In this document: positions 39,607 to 50,100 of the stretch, in pieces
Layout of the letters: the number at the start of each line of letters is the position of its first letter
Numbering within the stretch: position 1 is the first letter of the stretch
NCBI RefSeq assembly: GCF_901709675.1
Contig: NC_051101.1
Coordinates: forward strand, 13,102,501 to 13,166,500
Direction: 5' to 3'
DNA from: Syngnathus acus
Taxonomy: Eukaryota > Chordata > Actinopteri > Syngnathiformes > Syngnathidae
Length of the DNA stretch: 64,000 nt
Position numbers and translations under genes: made by a program
The notes under the pieces: model-generated
Database searches by the model: none
What the model was told of the DNA's origin: nothing
Seen by the model: only the letters and a program-made list of their open reading frames with translations

Positions 39607-42600
39607 TCAAGGGTCCGCCTCCTGCTTGACGGCAAGTTCGCACCGCACCTTAATAACCGAGGTCTGGCGCCACGCCGTTCCCAGAACCTGCTTCTCTAGG
39701 ATGGCGTCCAACTCGGCTCCGCCTCGGAGCCTCTCCAGTTGCTCGGCGTGCTCGCTCATATCGAAGCGTTCGATTTCCTCGTTGGCGCGTTGGACCTCGT
39801 CTGCGGCGGCGGGGTGGGGGGCGGCGACTGGGCAGTAGCCCTTGAGGTGGAGGCGCAGGCTGCACAGGTGGATGTAGTGACGGTGGCACTGCGGGCACTT
39901 GTGTGGGCGCTCACGGGAATGCAGGCGCTTGTGGAGCTTGAGGTGCACAAACTGCGTGAACTTGGCCGGACACAGCTTGCAGTGGTACGGCTTCTCGCCC
40001 GAGTGAAGGCGCAGGTGTGTCTTCAGGTTGCTGGTGCTGCTGAAGCGCTTGTGGCACACCTGACACACAAACAGATATAAGCCCCCCTGATATAAGGCTC
40101 GCCCTCACCCCCAAATGCTGCCGAAAGCCTCACCTGGCACTCGTGCGGCTTCTCTCCTGTGTGGACCAGGTAGTGTTTCTGCAGGTGGGCCAGCTGCGTG
40201 AAGCCCTTGTTGCATGTCTGACACTTGAACGGTCGCTCGCCACTGTGGACGCGGAGGTGGACCTGCGGCAAAGTAAAGCGGTGGTCAGATAATCCTTTCT
40301 GAGAATAGTGACCATCCTGAGAGTCGTTGACATTGGGGTCCTTACCTTGAGATTGGAAAGCTGTCCAAAGGTCTTGGTACAGACGTTGCATTCATATTTG
40401 ATCTTCCCGTTGTGCTTCTGGAGTGGGTAGGGCAACGCCTTGTAGCCGGCTGAGCCGATACCCCGCTTCACCTTCACCAGGTTCACTGCTTCCTCATCTG
40501 AGTCGCACATCTTGACGGGCGACCGTTCGCTGGGTCCCCCTGCGGTGGGGGATCCGGTGGACGGAGAGTGGTGCCCGGCGTAAGGACGGTGCACAGCTGC
40601 CTTGTCCTTAAAGGATGCGGTGGCTGAGAAGGCGCTAGTGGGCGCTGGTAGGATGAAGTCCCGTGGGGGGTGGGCGGCCTCAGACATCACAAAGCGACGC
40701 CCGGCTGCGTCCGAGGGCAGGAGCGGAACATGGGGCGGCAGATAAAGCGGGTATATCCTGGGGTAGACGCCGCCCCCGGGTATTGGGTAGTGATGTGGCA
40801 GGAGGTAGCGAGAGTAGGACGCCCCTGGGGGGTAGAAAGGCGATAGCGGAGCGGCGGGTAACGGCGAGTAGTTGTGGTATGACCCGAGTCCACCCGGGTA
40901 GAAGGGTGCAGACGGGCTTCCCTGGGGGCTGCTCTCCGGGCTGCTCCTCGCCGACGGGCTGGGCGTGGCTGACGATTGGTCGCCGGGGGATCGGGGGTAA
41001 CCCAGAGTGCCCACCTTGAGGAGGAAGTCCTCCGGGTGCCCCCTAAGGGCTGGGTAGAGGGCGCGCGGGTACAAGGGACGCTCTGGGCTGTAGGCGCAAC
41101 GTGGGCGTGTGGGCAGTGGGCAGCTGGGCTCACTTTTGGGGACGTCCCGTAGTATGGAAAGGACACTGTGCTCTCGCTTGGGGGGCTGAGGGGTGACGGT
41201 GGGGGGAGGTGAGGGGTCCGACGCCTGATGCTGCTTCACCTCCAACAGTGACTGCTCTGCAAGGACAGGAAAAGTCAAATCAATAGAGGTCTTGACGGAT
41301 GTTTACTTTTGGGGAGATAAACGTGCATTAGCGTTCTCAAAGTGACACGCGCTTGACGGACGAGGTGAGGATCCGGACAGGAAGTTAGGAGTGTATATGT
41401 GTGTGTATGTGTTACACATTTTGTTACCAGTGAATGAGGTAAACACACTAAGGTGCGGGCAGACAAAAAACACTTTACCGCCACTTTGTATTCGCGTTAC
41501 TGCTTAACTTTATTAGCTTTGTACAAGCTAAAACTGCTCGACATTAGCTAACACTGGTTTTACACCGCAATGCTGTTTTACTGCTGTTTTCTTCTTTATA
41601 TAAACTTATATTAGCTAATGGGGCTTTACTGCTCCTTTTCATTAGCTTACACTGCTTTACTTTGGCTAACGTTGCTTTAACGCTGCCGTATATGCGCTAG
41701 CACTTTGTTAGCGAACACTGCTTTTACTGATGCTTTATATTAGCTAAGGCTGCTCTCTCTCTCTGTCACACACATTCTGGTGAGATGAAAGGAAGGATTA
41801 GCAGCCCAAACTCTTAAAAGCTAAGACATGTCATCTCTCTGCTAAATGGCCGGCATCTATTATGTGTGATACAATGTGTGTGTTACCCCCCCCAACACAC
41901 ACACGCACAAGTGAGTGAATGAGTAGTAAGGCGTCGGTGAGTAAACATGGAGGTTATCAGTTAGCCTTCCTCCTCATCCTCCTCACAAACCTAAACAAAC
42001 ATGGCCGCCATCTTGGAGATTTCAATCTGTCAGCAGCTCAGACAGGAAGTTCAAGAGAAGGGGAAAGGTGGGGAGGGCGCAATGAGGGCCTTGGGGGGGG
42101 GGGGGGCCTCCCTTCTGTTCTTTTAAGTGACACACACAAAGCTGGATAGTGTGTTTAAGTACTAACACTACAAAGACGCTAAGAGGAGAAAGTGCCATCT
42201 AACACGTACACACACTTGTACATATGTGTGAGTGTGTGACAAATGGCTACTTTGGGGTCATTAACCTGCCCCAAAATGCTGCTTTTTAAAAGCTTAGACT
42301 ATCTTATGCTGTTTTTATTTGGATGTTTTTTCTTTCCTGCCAGTTTATAATAGCTAATGCTACATTAAGGTTGGTTAATATCAGCTAAAACTGCTAGCGA
42401 AGGCTGTGTGTGTGCGCATGTGTGTGTATCTTAAGTTGTGAGCCAATCACACGCTACTTTACTTACTGAGCTTCTGCATCATGAGTTCCCCGGATGGCGG
42501 GTAGTGTAGTCTACGAGCGTAGTCGAGGCAGTACCACACCAGGAGCTCTGCGCCGGCCGGCACGGGCCTGACAGTGTAGAAGTAAACGTCCAGGCCGTTC

Positions 42601-44071
42601 TGGCAAGCCGCCACATTCTGCTCGGCCGCCGAGTGGGCCGGGTTGACGTAGCGCATCCAATTGGAGCGAGACTCGTCGAGCCCGTCCACAAAATGGTGGA
42701 AGTCGCCATCGGCGTATATCTGAAGGCAGAAACAAAAACACATTATTAGCTAACGCTGCTAACTACAGTTGCTAAAAAAACCTGCTTTTATAGTACTTTA
42801 TTTGAGCTCAAACTACAAATATCGGCAAACATTCTTTGAATGCAACTTTACGTTTAGTTTGAGCGCTTTTACTGTGTTTTGTGTAAATTGTCCACAAAAT
42901 GGTGGAAGTAGCGACACGCCTAGCATCATGACACACGAAGAGCGGGATTTGTTACTTCCTGGAAGTGACAAAGTGGGTCAGCCCATCACTGTTGCGGACT
43001 TACGGGAAGCTTCCTGTGACATCATTCTTCCCCCTCTCGCTTTCTCACACGAGCCGGAGTTACTTACACTTCCTGTGACAAAGGCAGCGGCGGTGATGTC
43101 ACAGGAAGTGGTCCCCCCCAGAGTCCCTTCACACACATGCACTCACCCGCCAGAAGTACTTGCGGTTGGCGTCCTTGGGCACACTGTCGCTTGTGTAGAG
43201 TTGCCCTACCAAGGGTCCGAAGCGGGTCCCCTTGGGGATGTACTCTCGGCTGCACACGCCTACAACCTGCACACGAAGCCAAAGTACTTTTAGTCGAGTG
43301 ACCAAATAAAAGGAAACAAAACAAGTCTAATTCGTGATCTGTTCTTCAATGTCATGAAATCGATTACAATTTGACTATTAGCCTGGATATCTATTCACCA
43401 CGGTCATGACGGTTTTAACGCAATCATTCCAATCCGCCGGACTTTCACTTCTTGTTTGCTATCACAGCTTCCTGTGGATAACAAACACCCTGATGAAATA
43501 ATCCATACCGTCACACTTTTTGACTGCAAGGGGGATGTCAATTTATGCAATCGAGATAACTTCTGTTATTGGCAGAAAAGTCTCGTGAATGAGTGTGAAG
43601 GAGATGTATGTTTTTAAATCGTAGTGGTTGAGGATTGAACGGCTCCCTCTATCTGCGGAAGGAAGTATTGTAGCTAGCCTGACTCCTTCCATTCATGCTT
43701 CTTTTTTATTCGCTAGCGCTACTTTGGAAGGCTGCTTTACATGAACTAATATGTGTGCGCTCGTGTCTTACCTCTTTTCCGTCCGCTGTGTGTTTGAACA
43801 TGAGGTTCCGGGGCAACGAGGCTTGTGCCCTGATGCTAGTACTTTTAGCGGCGTTAAGGTCCGCCTCCGGCCCCGCCTCCCACATGGTATCCTTGACAAT
43901 GTACGTGCACTTCTCCTCAAACTCGGCCTCGGTCCAGCGAGTCATGTCGGCCTGGTCTGTTGTATTTGCCGTGTCCATGTCTGTGTCTGGCTGGACGCCG
44001 TCTGAGGCCATCTTGGCGGCGTGGTGAGCGTCGTCCTGCTCCATGGTGTGCACCTCCTCACTGGTCAACAT
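39607..44071 (-). CDS. prdm1a: prdm1 (Blimp-1), probably prdm1a: PR-domain zinc-finger repressor
   Basis: PRDM1 is a nuclear DNA-binding repressor. It controls plasma-cell fate and, in fish, slow muscle, neural crest, fin and sensory development. Exons join as 44071-43772 (exon starts 44092), 43266-43147, 42719-42467, 41256-40346, 40262-40134 and 40059-39607, giving 721 aa from the Met at 44071. The segment [17 protein letters not shown] is the family N-terminal motif. The PR/SET domain spans about residues 86-205 ([43 protein letters not shown]). The middle (about 230-500) is Pro/Ser/Tyr-rich. Five zinc fingers span about residues 510-650: four C2H2, then [24 protein letters not shown]-like finger 5 ending in Cys, as in mammals. 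The a-paralogue call rests on linkage to atg5. Upstream in-frame codons allow a longer start. Confidence 0.96.
41500..42800. repeat. Degenerate TTAGCTAA/CTGCTTTAC repeat in prdm1 intron
   Basis: The intron between the PR-domain exons and the large exon contains many imperfect copies of a ~30-bp motif, roughly ATTAGCTAACACTGCTTTAC. Clusters sit at 41509-41760 and again at 42345-42410 and 42743-42800. They look like an old minisatellite and not like coding sequence. Confidence 0.55.
43010..43109. promoter_or_regulatory. prdm1a: Three ETS-type CTTCCTGTGACA boxes in prdm1 intron
   Basis: ACTTCCTGTGACA (43068-43080) and its perfect inverse TGTCACAGGAAGT (43097-43109) form a 13-bp inverted repeat with a 16-nt spacer. 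A third direct copy, CTTCCTGTGACATCA, is at 43010-43024. GGAAGT is an ETS core and the flanking TGACATCA resembles an AP-1/ATF half. Regulatory use is inferred. Confidence 0.35.
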
Positions 44072-45860
44072 GGCCGAGCTTTGAGAGGTCGCCTGAGAAA
44101 TACACAAGGTTTAGTTTGACTATGACGAATAGCAACAAATCATCCATTTTAAGACTGACAAAATAATAAATACATCTGTAGTTCTCTTTGAAAGACATAA
44201 CAATGAGTGATGACTTTTTCGGCCGATGACGACAATGCAGTCGATGACTTTCAAGTGAGTCAGACACGTGAAGACGGAGGAAGTAAGGAAGTCGAGAGCA
44301 AAGGAAGTGCCTGTGACGGAGTCTGACTAAATTTGGAAGGCCAGCAATTCAGTAGCGGCGGTGGGAGCACAAACAACATCCGCACACTCAAAAACGAAAT
44401 CCAAGTCAATCTGCGTTTTACCTCATTTTTCGCAAAGCACTCAAAATGGGTAACAAATATCAAACAAAATATGACTTGGAGTTGTTTTTAACTCATATTG
44501 CATCAGCCTGAGATGCAAAAAAGCAAAATAAGAAAATGACATTCAAAATGTCATCAAGTTAAAATGCGTACAGCACAGCATTACAATATACCAAATTTAA
44601 TACAAAATATTGCACGGTTATTTTAAAGTCAATTTATGAATGAGTTCTGAATTCATTCTTGCGTGCGTGATAAAGTCTAATGACATAATGGGATGCTAAA
44701 ATTAATCAAGCTGCTCTATTTGAAGTGGCTTGACAAAAACATTCAAATTCAAACCTTAATCACACGAAAGTTTCCTTTTTTTTTTTACTTCCTATTTTTG
44801 TCTTTGTGTCAGTAAGAGTGCACACTTTTGTCTTTGCATGAAATCCTACACAACGGATTTCATAAAATATTAGGCCGCTAAATTCCAAACTTCAAAATAC
44901 TAAATGAGGCCATTTCCCTCAAATGTTGAGCTGTTTTAAAACATTGTAACAAATTCACACAGTGTCTAACACTAAAGTTAGCTCATTCTCCATTTCAGCA
45001 GTCCTCAATAATGCATTAGTTGTTTATTCAAAAGTCCATTTTAAAGATTACAAAGCAAACCTTTTCTTTACTTGTTCATTTTGATCTAAGCCAAAAGTAA
45101 GCAGTGCACAATTACCACTGTTGAACTTCAAAAAAATACTCAAGTCCACTCTGTGAATAAAAGGACTTGTAAACACAGCATAAAGTCACATTAAAGTCTT
45201 GAAACTAAATATTCATTTTTTTCTTGCCCTTATTGTGGATTTTCTCAGCCGTTCACACAAATTTTCCTACAAGTTAAAAAAGCTGACACAAAGCGTAAAA
45301 TAAGACAAAACTTTTTAGGCCCCCTGAATCTAATTTTGTGGACTTTTACAGCTTTATACATTTTTCTTGTCCACAAATAATAAATTACCGCTTGAAAAAA
45401 AGTCGAATGCAAGCTTAAAACAGTTTTTGGGGGAAGGCATTTTTAAGCAAAAACCCACCTTTAATTAACTTTTTCTTCCTACATGTAGTATTACAATTTG
45501 ACACTTTATCCTTGTCCATAACTCATAATTCATATAAACCTTTAAAGCATGTTTCACTTCAAACATCCAAACACTAAATATTCATTTTTGAATTCCCAAT
45601 TTCCTCAGCAGTGAACACACATTTCTTGTCCAAAAAATGATTAAAATCCAATTCAAGCCTTAAAAACTCTCAAGTAGACTTCTGCCTAAACATCCAAAAA
45701 CAAAAGCATACAAAACGCACTTTTCAAACAATCCCCAAAAGTCCAATTCAATTCTTAAACTTATTCATTCTTATTTTTGCACATTTTGCTCCACGCCAAG
45801 AATAAAACATGCGCAAAACTCCAACCATTAAAAAGCGCTGAAATGTTCAAAAGTATTCAC

Positions 45861-45887
45861 CATATGGTTTTGGTCCCATCCACACAT
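45861..45887 (-). CDS. prdm1a: Possible first coding exon of prdm1 (MCGWDQNHM)
   Basis: Minus-strand ATG at 45887 opens nine codons ending at donor ATG|GTGAAT (45861). The next recognised exon begins at 44092 with acceptor CTCAG and continues in the same phase as ATSQSSA before the Met at 44071. Joining them adds 16 residues, for 737 aa. The human long isoform also has an extra upstream coding exon, but the peptide is not similar, so this is a phase-and-position argument only. Transcript data would decide it. Confidence 0.35.
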
Positions 45888-46121
45888 AAGGACGTCTGGT
45901 TCGGGCCTCTCAGTCCGTGCGAGTGTGTGGCGTGGGGGGGACAGGTGCACGCCGTCCTCTTGTGGCTGTGGTACTCCGCGCTCGTCCTCGCGTGTGTGTG
46001 TGTGAGCGTGCGTTTGTGCACGCGTGTGTGTGTTGCCGTCGGCGCGCCGCCTTGGAGTGTGCGAGACAAGGCGAGAGACTCCTGCTATGTTGCGAAGAGG
46101 GCCGGCTCGCCTGAGCGGGGC

Positions 46122-46194
46122 CACGCCTCCTCAGAGGCATGACCACGCCCCCTAAAGATTGGGCCGCGCCCCCTCTATTTTGGGTCACGCCCCC
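46122..46194. promoter_or_regulatory. prdm1a: Phased CACGCC boxes, probable prdm1 promoter
   Basis: Four boxes fitting CRCGCCYCCT start at 46122, 46144, 46165 and 46186, that is 22, 21 and 21 bp apart, or two helical turns. They lie 235-310 bp upstream of the possible first exon, at the edge of a GC-rich block (45890-46200). CACGCCC is a KLF/SP-type core; the family is inferred. The regular spacing could also be a degenerate 21-bp tandem repeat, although the intervening bases differ. Confidence 0.45.
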
Positions 46195-46803
46195 TGTTGC
46201 ACAAAACATGTAAACATGTAAATGAGTCGTTTGCGAGGAAGAAGCCTTCGCAGACGTGCGTGGATGTTAAATGCAATTTTAGAAGAGTTTATTTTTTATT
46301 TAATTTTTCATTAATCCGTCCTTGCTTTTTATGTAAAGTAGTGATTTGGGGGGTTTAATTGAAGTGATTGTTTCACGTTTAATTTTTGTTTTTTCTAATT
46401 TACTGCATCAGTCCGCCCTTTTTATTATTTTTTCCTGAGTTTATCATTTTTTAATTTCTGTCATTTTTTATTGTAATTTATTATTTGCTAGCATGTCTTT
46501 TGTAGTTTTCCATTGTTTTATTTATTAGTTATTATTTATTGTGTTATATTATCTTGTTGATTTTACGTCATTAGTTTACAATTGCTAGTTTTTATTTGAT
46601 TATTTTATTTTTTATTTTGTTTTACTTTGTGTGCGTGTTTTCAAGTCCTCTTCAAAAAGATGAGCAACTAGTGTGTGTATGTGTTAGGGAAGCGTTGAGT
46701 CACACGCACTGTCACAGGAAGTCCCTTTCTTCCCGAGGAAAGCTCACGCACGCGTACACGCATGTTAAAACACACACGCACTCACACACCGTTTTCGAGG
46801 CTG

Positions 46804-46818
46804 CCTGTAGGGGGCAGC
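46804..46818 (+). promoter_or_regulatory. CTCF-like site upstream of prdm1
   Basis: The plus strand reads CCTGTAGGGGGCAGC, 11 of 12 at the CTCF core. It lies about 0.6 kb beyond the phased CACGCC boxes, between the promoter and the gene-free region. Confidence 0.4.
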
Positions 46819-48324
46819 ACTGGTCCTCAGCGCTTTTCTTTCTTCCACATCATGCATAGTCTCACTTTATCGTGCATGTTTCATTGCGTGAGTGGTAGTT
46901 GACTTCGTCTCCTGCATTTTCTCCGCTTTTTTCTGTAATAGTATTTGCAAAAATGCTCTCGTGTGTGCTTGGGTTGTGTTATATGGATTCAAAACAAGTC
47001 ATTTCACCCCCCAAAATGCATTTGTGAAAATAACATTACTCCATAAATGTCCGTCCGTCCCTTTAAAAAATACATCAATATAATTTGAGATCATCATCAA
47101 AGTTTGAAAGAAAATTAACATTTGATTATTTTTCTTACATCCTTACCGTCATCCAGAATATTTTGATGATGAAAATGAGGATCATTTCAAACATCACCTA
47201 AAAATGCACAAAAAATAATTCATTCATTCATGCTTCATGCTTCTACAAAAAAGTTTTATTTAAAAAGTCAAACCTAAACCTTTTTACATCATTTATTCCG
47301 CACAACACATGCTCCCAAACACACACAATGTTCATGTTCCTCCTCAAAGCAGATGACACATGAACGCATGAACATGCCATGCACATGGAAAATCAGCATG
47401 CAAAATAGAAGCGGAAATGGAAACCAGAACTCGCCCCAAAAAATAGAAAGGACACACTCATGCAAAAGAGTAAAAATAAAAACTAATGCGTGTGATGAAA
47501 CGCGGCCATGAGAAGAAGAAAACAATTATAACAAAAAAGAAGAAGACATACTCAAGCTCTTCTTCCTCCTCCTCTTCCTCTCCTTCCTCCCTGGCTGGTG
47601 ACAGAGGGTCTGACCACATCAATGGCTGCCTACTGCTTCCTGCCCCAACACACACACACACACACACTTACAGATGTGTCCACAGCTGTCAGCCAGCAGG
47701 CCGCTAGCATGTTGGCTAATGCTAACATATACCCAAACTGTATGTACAGTCATCCCTCGCTATAATGCGGTTCAATTTCTGTGCCGTCACCATATCGAAC
47801 AAAATACACTAAAGACGAACACAATTGACGGCGTTCCTCATCACGTAGCGTGGCTAATGTTTTAGCCTTTAGCTATCACATGCTAACACACGCGACATCC
47901 ATCCGTTAACTGTAAATAATAATTCTGCAAATCACCAAAGTGTATTGAACAGAAATAATACCAAAAGAAGTGAATTGGCCCTTTGGGAGGGTGAGGGGTC
48001 GGGTAGCTGGGGGGCACACAAACAATCCCAAAAAAGTTTCTTTTTGTTTGACATGCATGCCTGCAGGACATGATGAGAGAAGCGCTGTATATTCTACATG
48101 TAGCTAAGTAAGGACTAAAACAAAATTATAAACTAAAAATTATAATAAAATAAAGCAAAACTTGTCCAAAAATAAACACTTTAATGAAATAATTTCCACA
48201 AGAATTCCAATAATATCGTAATAAAAAGCAAGGGACGAGTGAGAGAGAGCGAAAGCCATAGCGCAACTTTCGTCCTCTCGTCTCCTTTCACCCCCCACCG
48301 ACTGCGACCCCCCCCCCCCCCCCT

Positions 48325-48560
48325 TCAGGTGATCTGCTGAGTCCCAAACATGTTAATTGCAGCCCAGAGGCCATTTGATGCCACGCCAAATCACTGCGAA
48401 GGCTCGGCCATTGTCCAACTCTTCCTTTGTGTATTTGTGCGTGAGTGAGGGGCAAATTCACTTGGTGCGCGCCAGACCCTCCGAGTGTGTGGATACAAGG
48501 AGTTAATCCCTCAATGGAGAAGCCATTAGAGAGAATTAAGCAGGTTAGAGCGACCATGAT
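48325..48560. promoter_or_regulatory. Candidate conserved non-coding element, homeodomain-rich
   Basis: A 235-bp patch of unique sequence, free of microsatellites and with balanced base composition, sits between a poly(C) run and C-rich repeats. It has several TAAT-type motifs (TGTTAATTGC, AGTTAATCCC, CCATTAGAG, AATTAAGC). It is 2.2-2.4 kb upstream of the likely prdm1 promoter. The call rests on texture only; conservation was not tested. Confidence 0.35.
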
Positions 48561-49889
48561 CCCCCCACCCCCCCTCTCAGCCTCGTGGCGAGCGCCCGAC
48601 TCAGGACTTCCCGAAAACCAATGGCGTTGTGGAGATTGGGAAGATGGGGGGGGGGGGGTTAGGCTACTACCCCCTCTTCCTAATCTGGCCAATCCACCCA
48701 ACAGATGGCACAAACTTGAGCAAAACTCACAGCAGACACAAACAGGCCCCCACCACCTCACTGATTCAAGTCCCCAATTAGGTCTCGAGCTAATCGGCGT
48801 CCTCAGCACGCAACAACCACACACACACACGCACTTCGTTAAAAAGCAACATGCACACTTCCTGTGCGAGGGTCAAGTCAGGTGATTTGTCCACAGTCGA
48901 CATCATGCTGATGAACATTAGCCACATAAAGTGAACATAATAATGTTAGCAATAGCTGAAAAACATGCTAAGGCACTAAAATACATTGTTGAAAGATAAC
49001 TTATCAGGGTGACTAATACCTAAGCCACCATGTTCTGTTAACGAAACACGTTAGCCGTTAGCTTGCAAGCATGCTAACGAGTGTCTTAACAATCATATAG
49101 CTTGCGAACACGCTGTTTTTAGCCATCAGCTGTCAAGACTTTCAGAGAAATCGGAATCATCTACTGAAGCTCTGCAGTTGAATGAAACCTTTTACACTAT
49201 GAACCAAAACCAGATTAAAAACAGAGCGCTACATGTGACGTCAATGATTTCCTGGAGCTAATATTCCATTAGTGTTTTTTGGCTATGGTCGTGCAACCCG
49301 ATCATCACAACTGTCATCGCTGCGTCACACGTGCGCGCCCGTGGACAGATCCCAACAAGGAAACGCCAACGCTCCTCTCTCCACACTTTAGCGCAGACAA
49401 AACAGACACTTCCCACACACACCGCAAGCACGTAAACATGTTCCAGTAAATAACCTGCGGTGACTCATTGCACACACACTGACACACACACACAAAGCAA
49501 GTTTTTATATTGGGGGTCAATTATAAACAGATTTGTCACTATCAAATCAAAATATAACAATCGAAATTGATTCACACACACATTCGTGTGTCAATGTGCC
49601 TTTAAGAGGCGTGGCCTCCTGAGTGACATTTTACGTATTCACTTCACACGAGAAGCTCGCTTGTAACTCGAATTTCGGGCTCGCAACACAAAGCAAAAAA
49701 AAATCAATCTGCCAACGTTTCATCTTTGTGGGCGTGGCTATTGTTGTACGGTTATGACACCCTACTTGAATAGATCATTTTTTTGGTGTATTTATAATAT
49801 TCCGATTTGTCTTTCATGATTATTCCTCCTTGTCACTTTATTTACGTTGCTTGTGTTCCGCCGCATTAAGTGCTCTTCCTGCGTGTGTG

Positions 49890-50100
49890 TGCGCAGATTG
49901 AGTGAGTGGTCATTAGGAGGTTAAATGGGGCCCGTTGTCCAGGCGGCGTGCTGATTAGGCTCGGATGGGGTCGGGGCTGCCGGGCACCTGCCACAATGGG
50001 CGCGGGTCTCATCCATCAGCGCTGACCCCCCGGCCATTGCGGTTGATCCCGCCCCGGACAGCGTGCACGCCCTCGAGATGGGTTTGTGGGGGCTCCTTCA
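49890..50100. promoter_or_regulatory. Candidate conserved non-coding element
   Basis: A unique GC-balanced patch with GTCATTAGGAG, GCTGATTAGG and a SOX-like CCACAATGGG. It contrasts with the surrounding simple repeats. Inferred from appearance only. Confidence 0.3.

Noticed and set aside
40663-41166. Open frames overlapping the large prdm1 exon in other frames
   Set aside because: Shadows of the GC-rich Pro/Ser-coding exon; the prdm1 frame is the conserved one.
48288-48885. Overlapping 180- and 146-codon frames on both strands
   Set aside because: Produced by GC-balanced unique DNA and poly(C)/poly(G) runs; better explained as a non-coding element.
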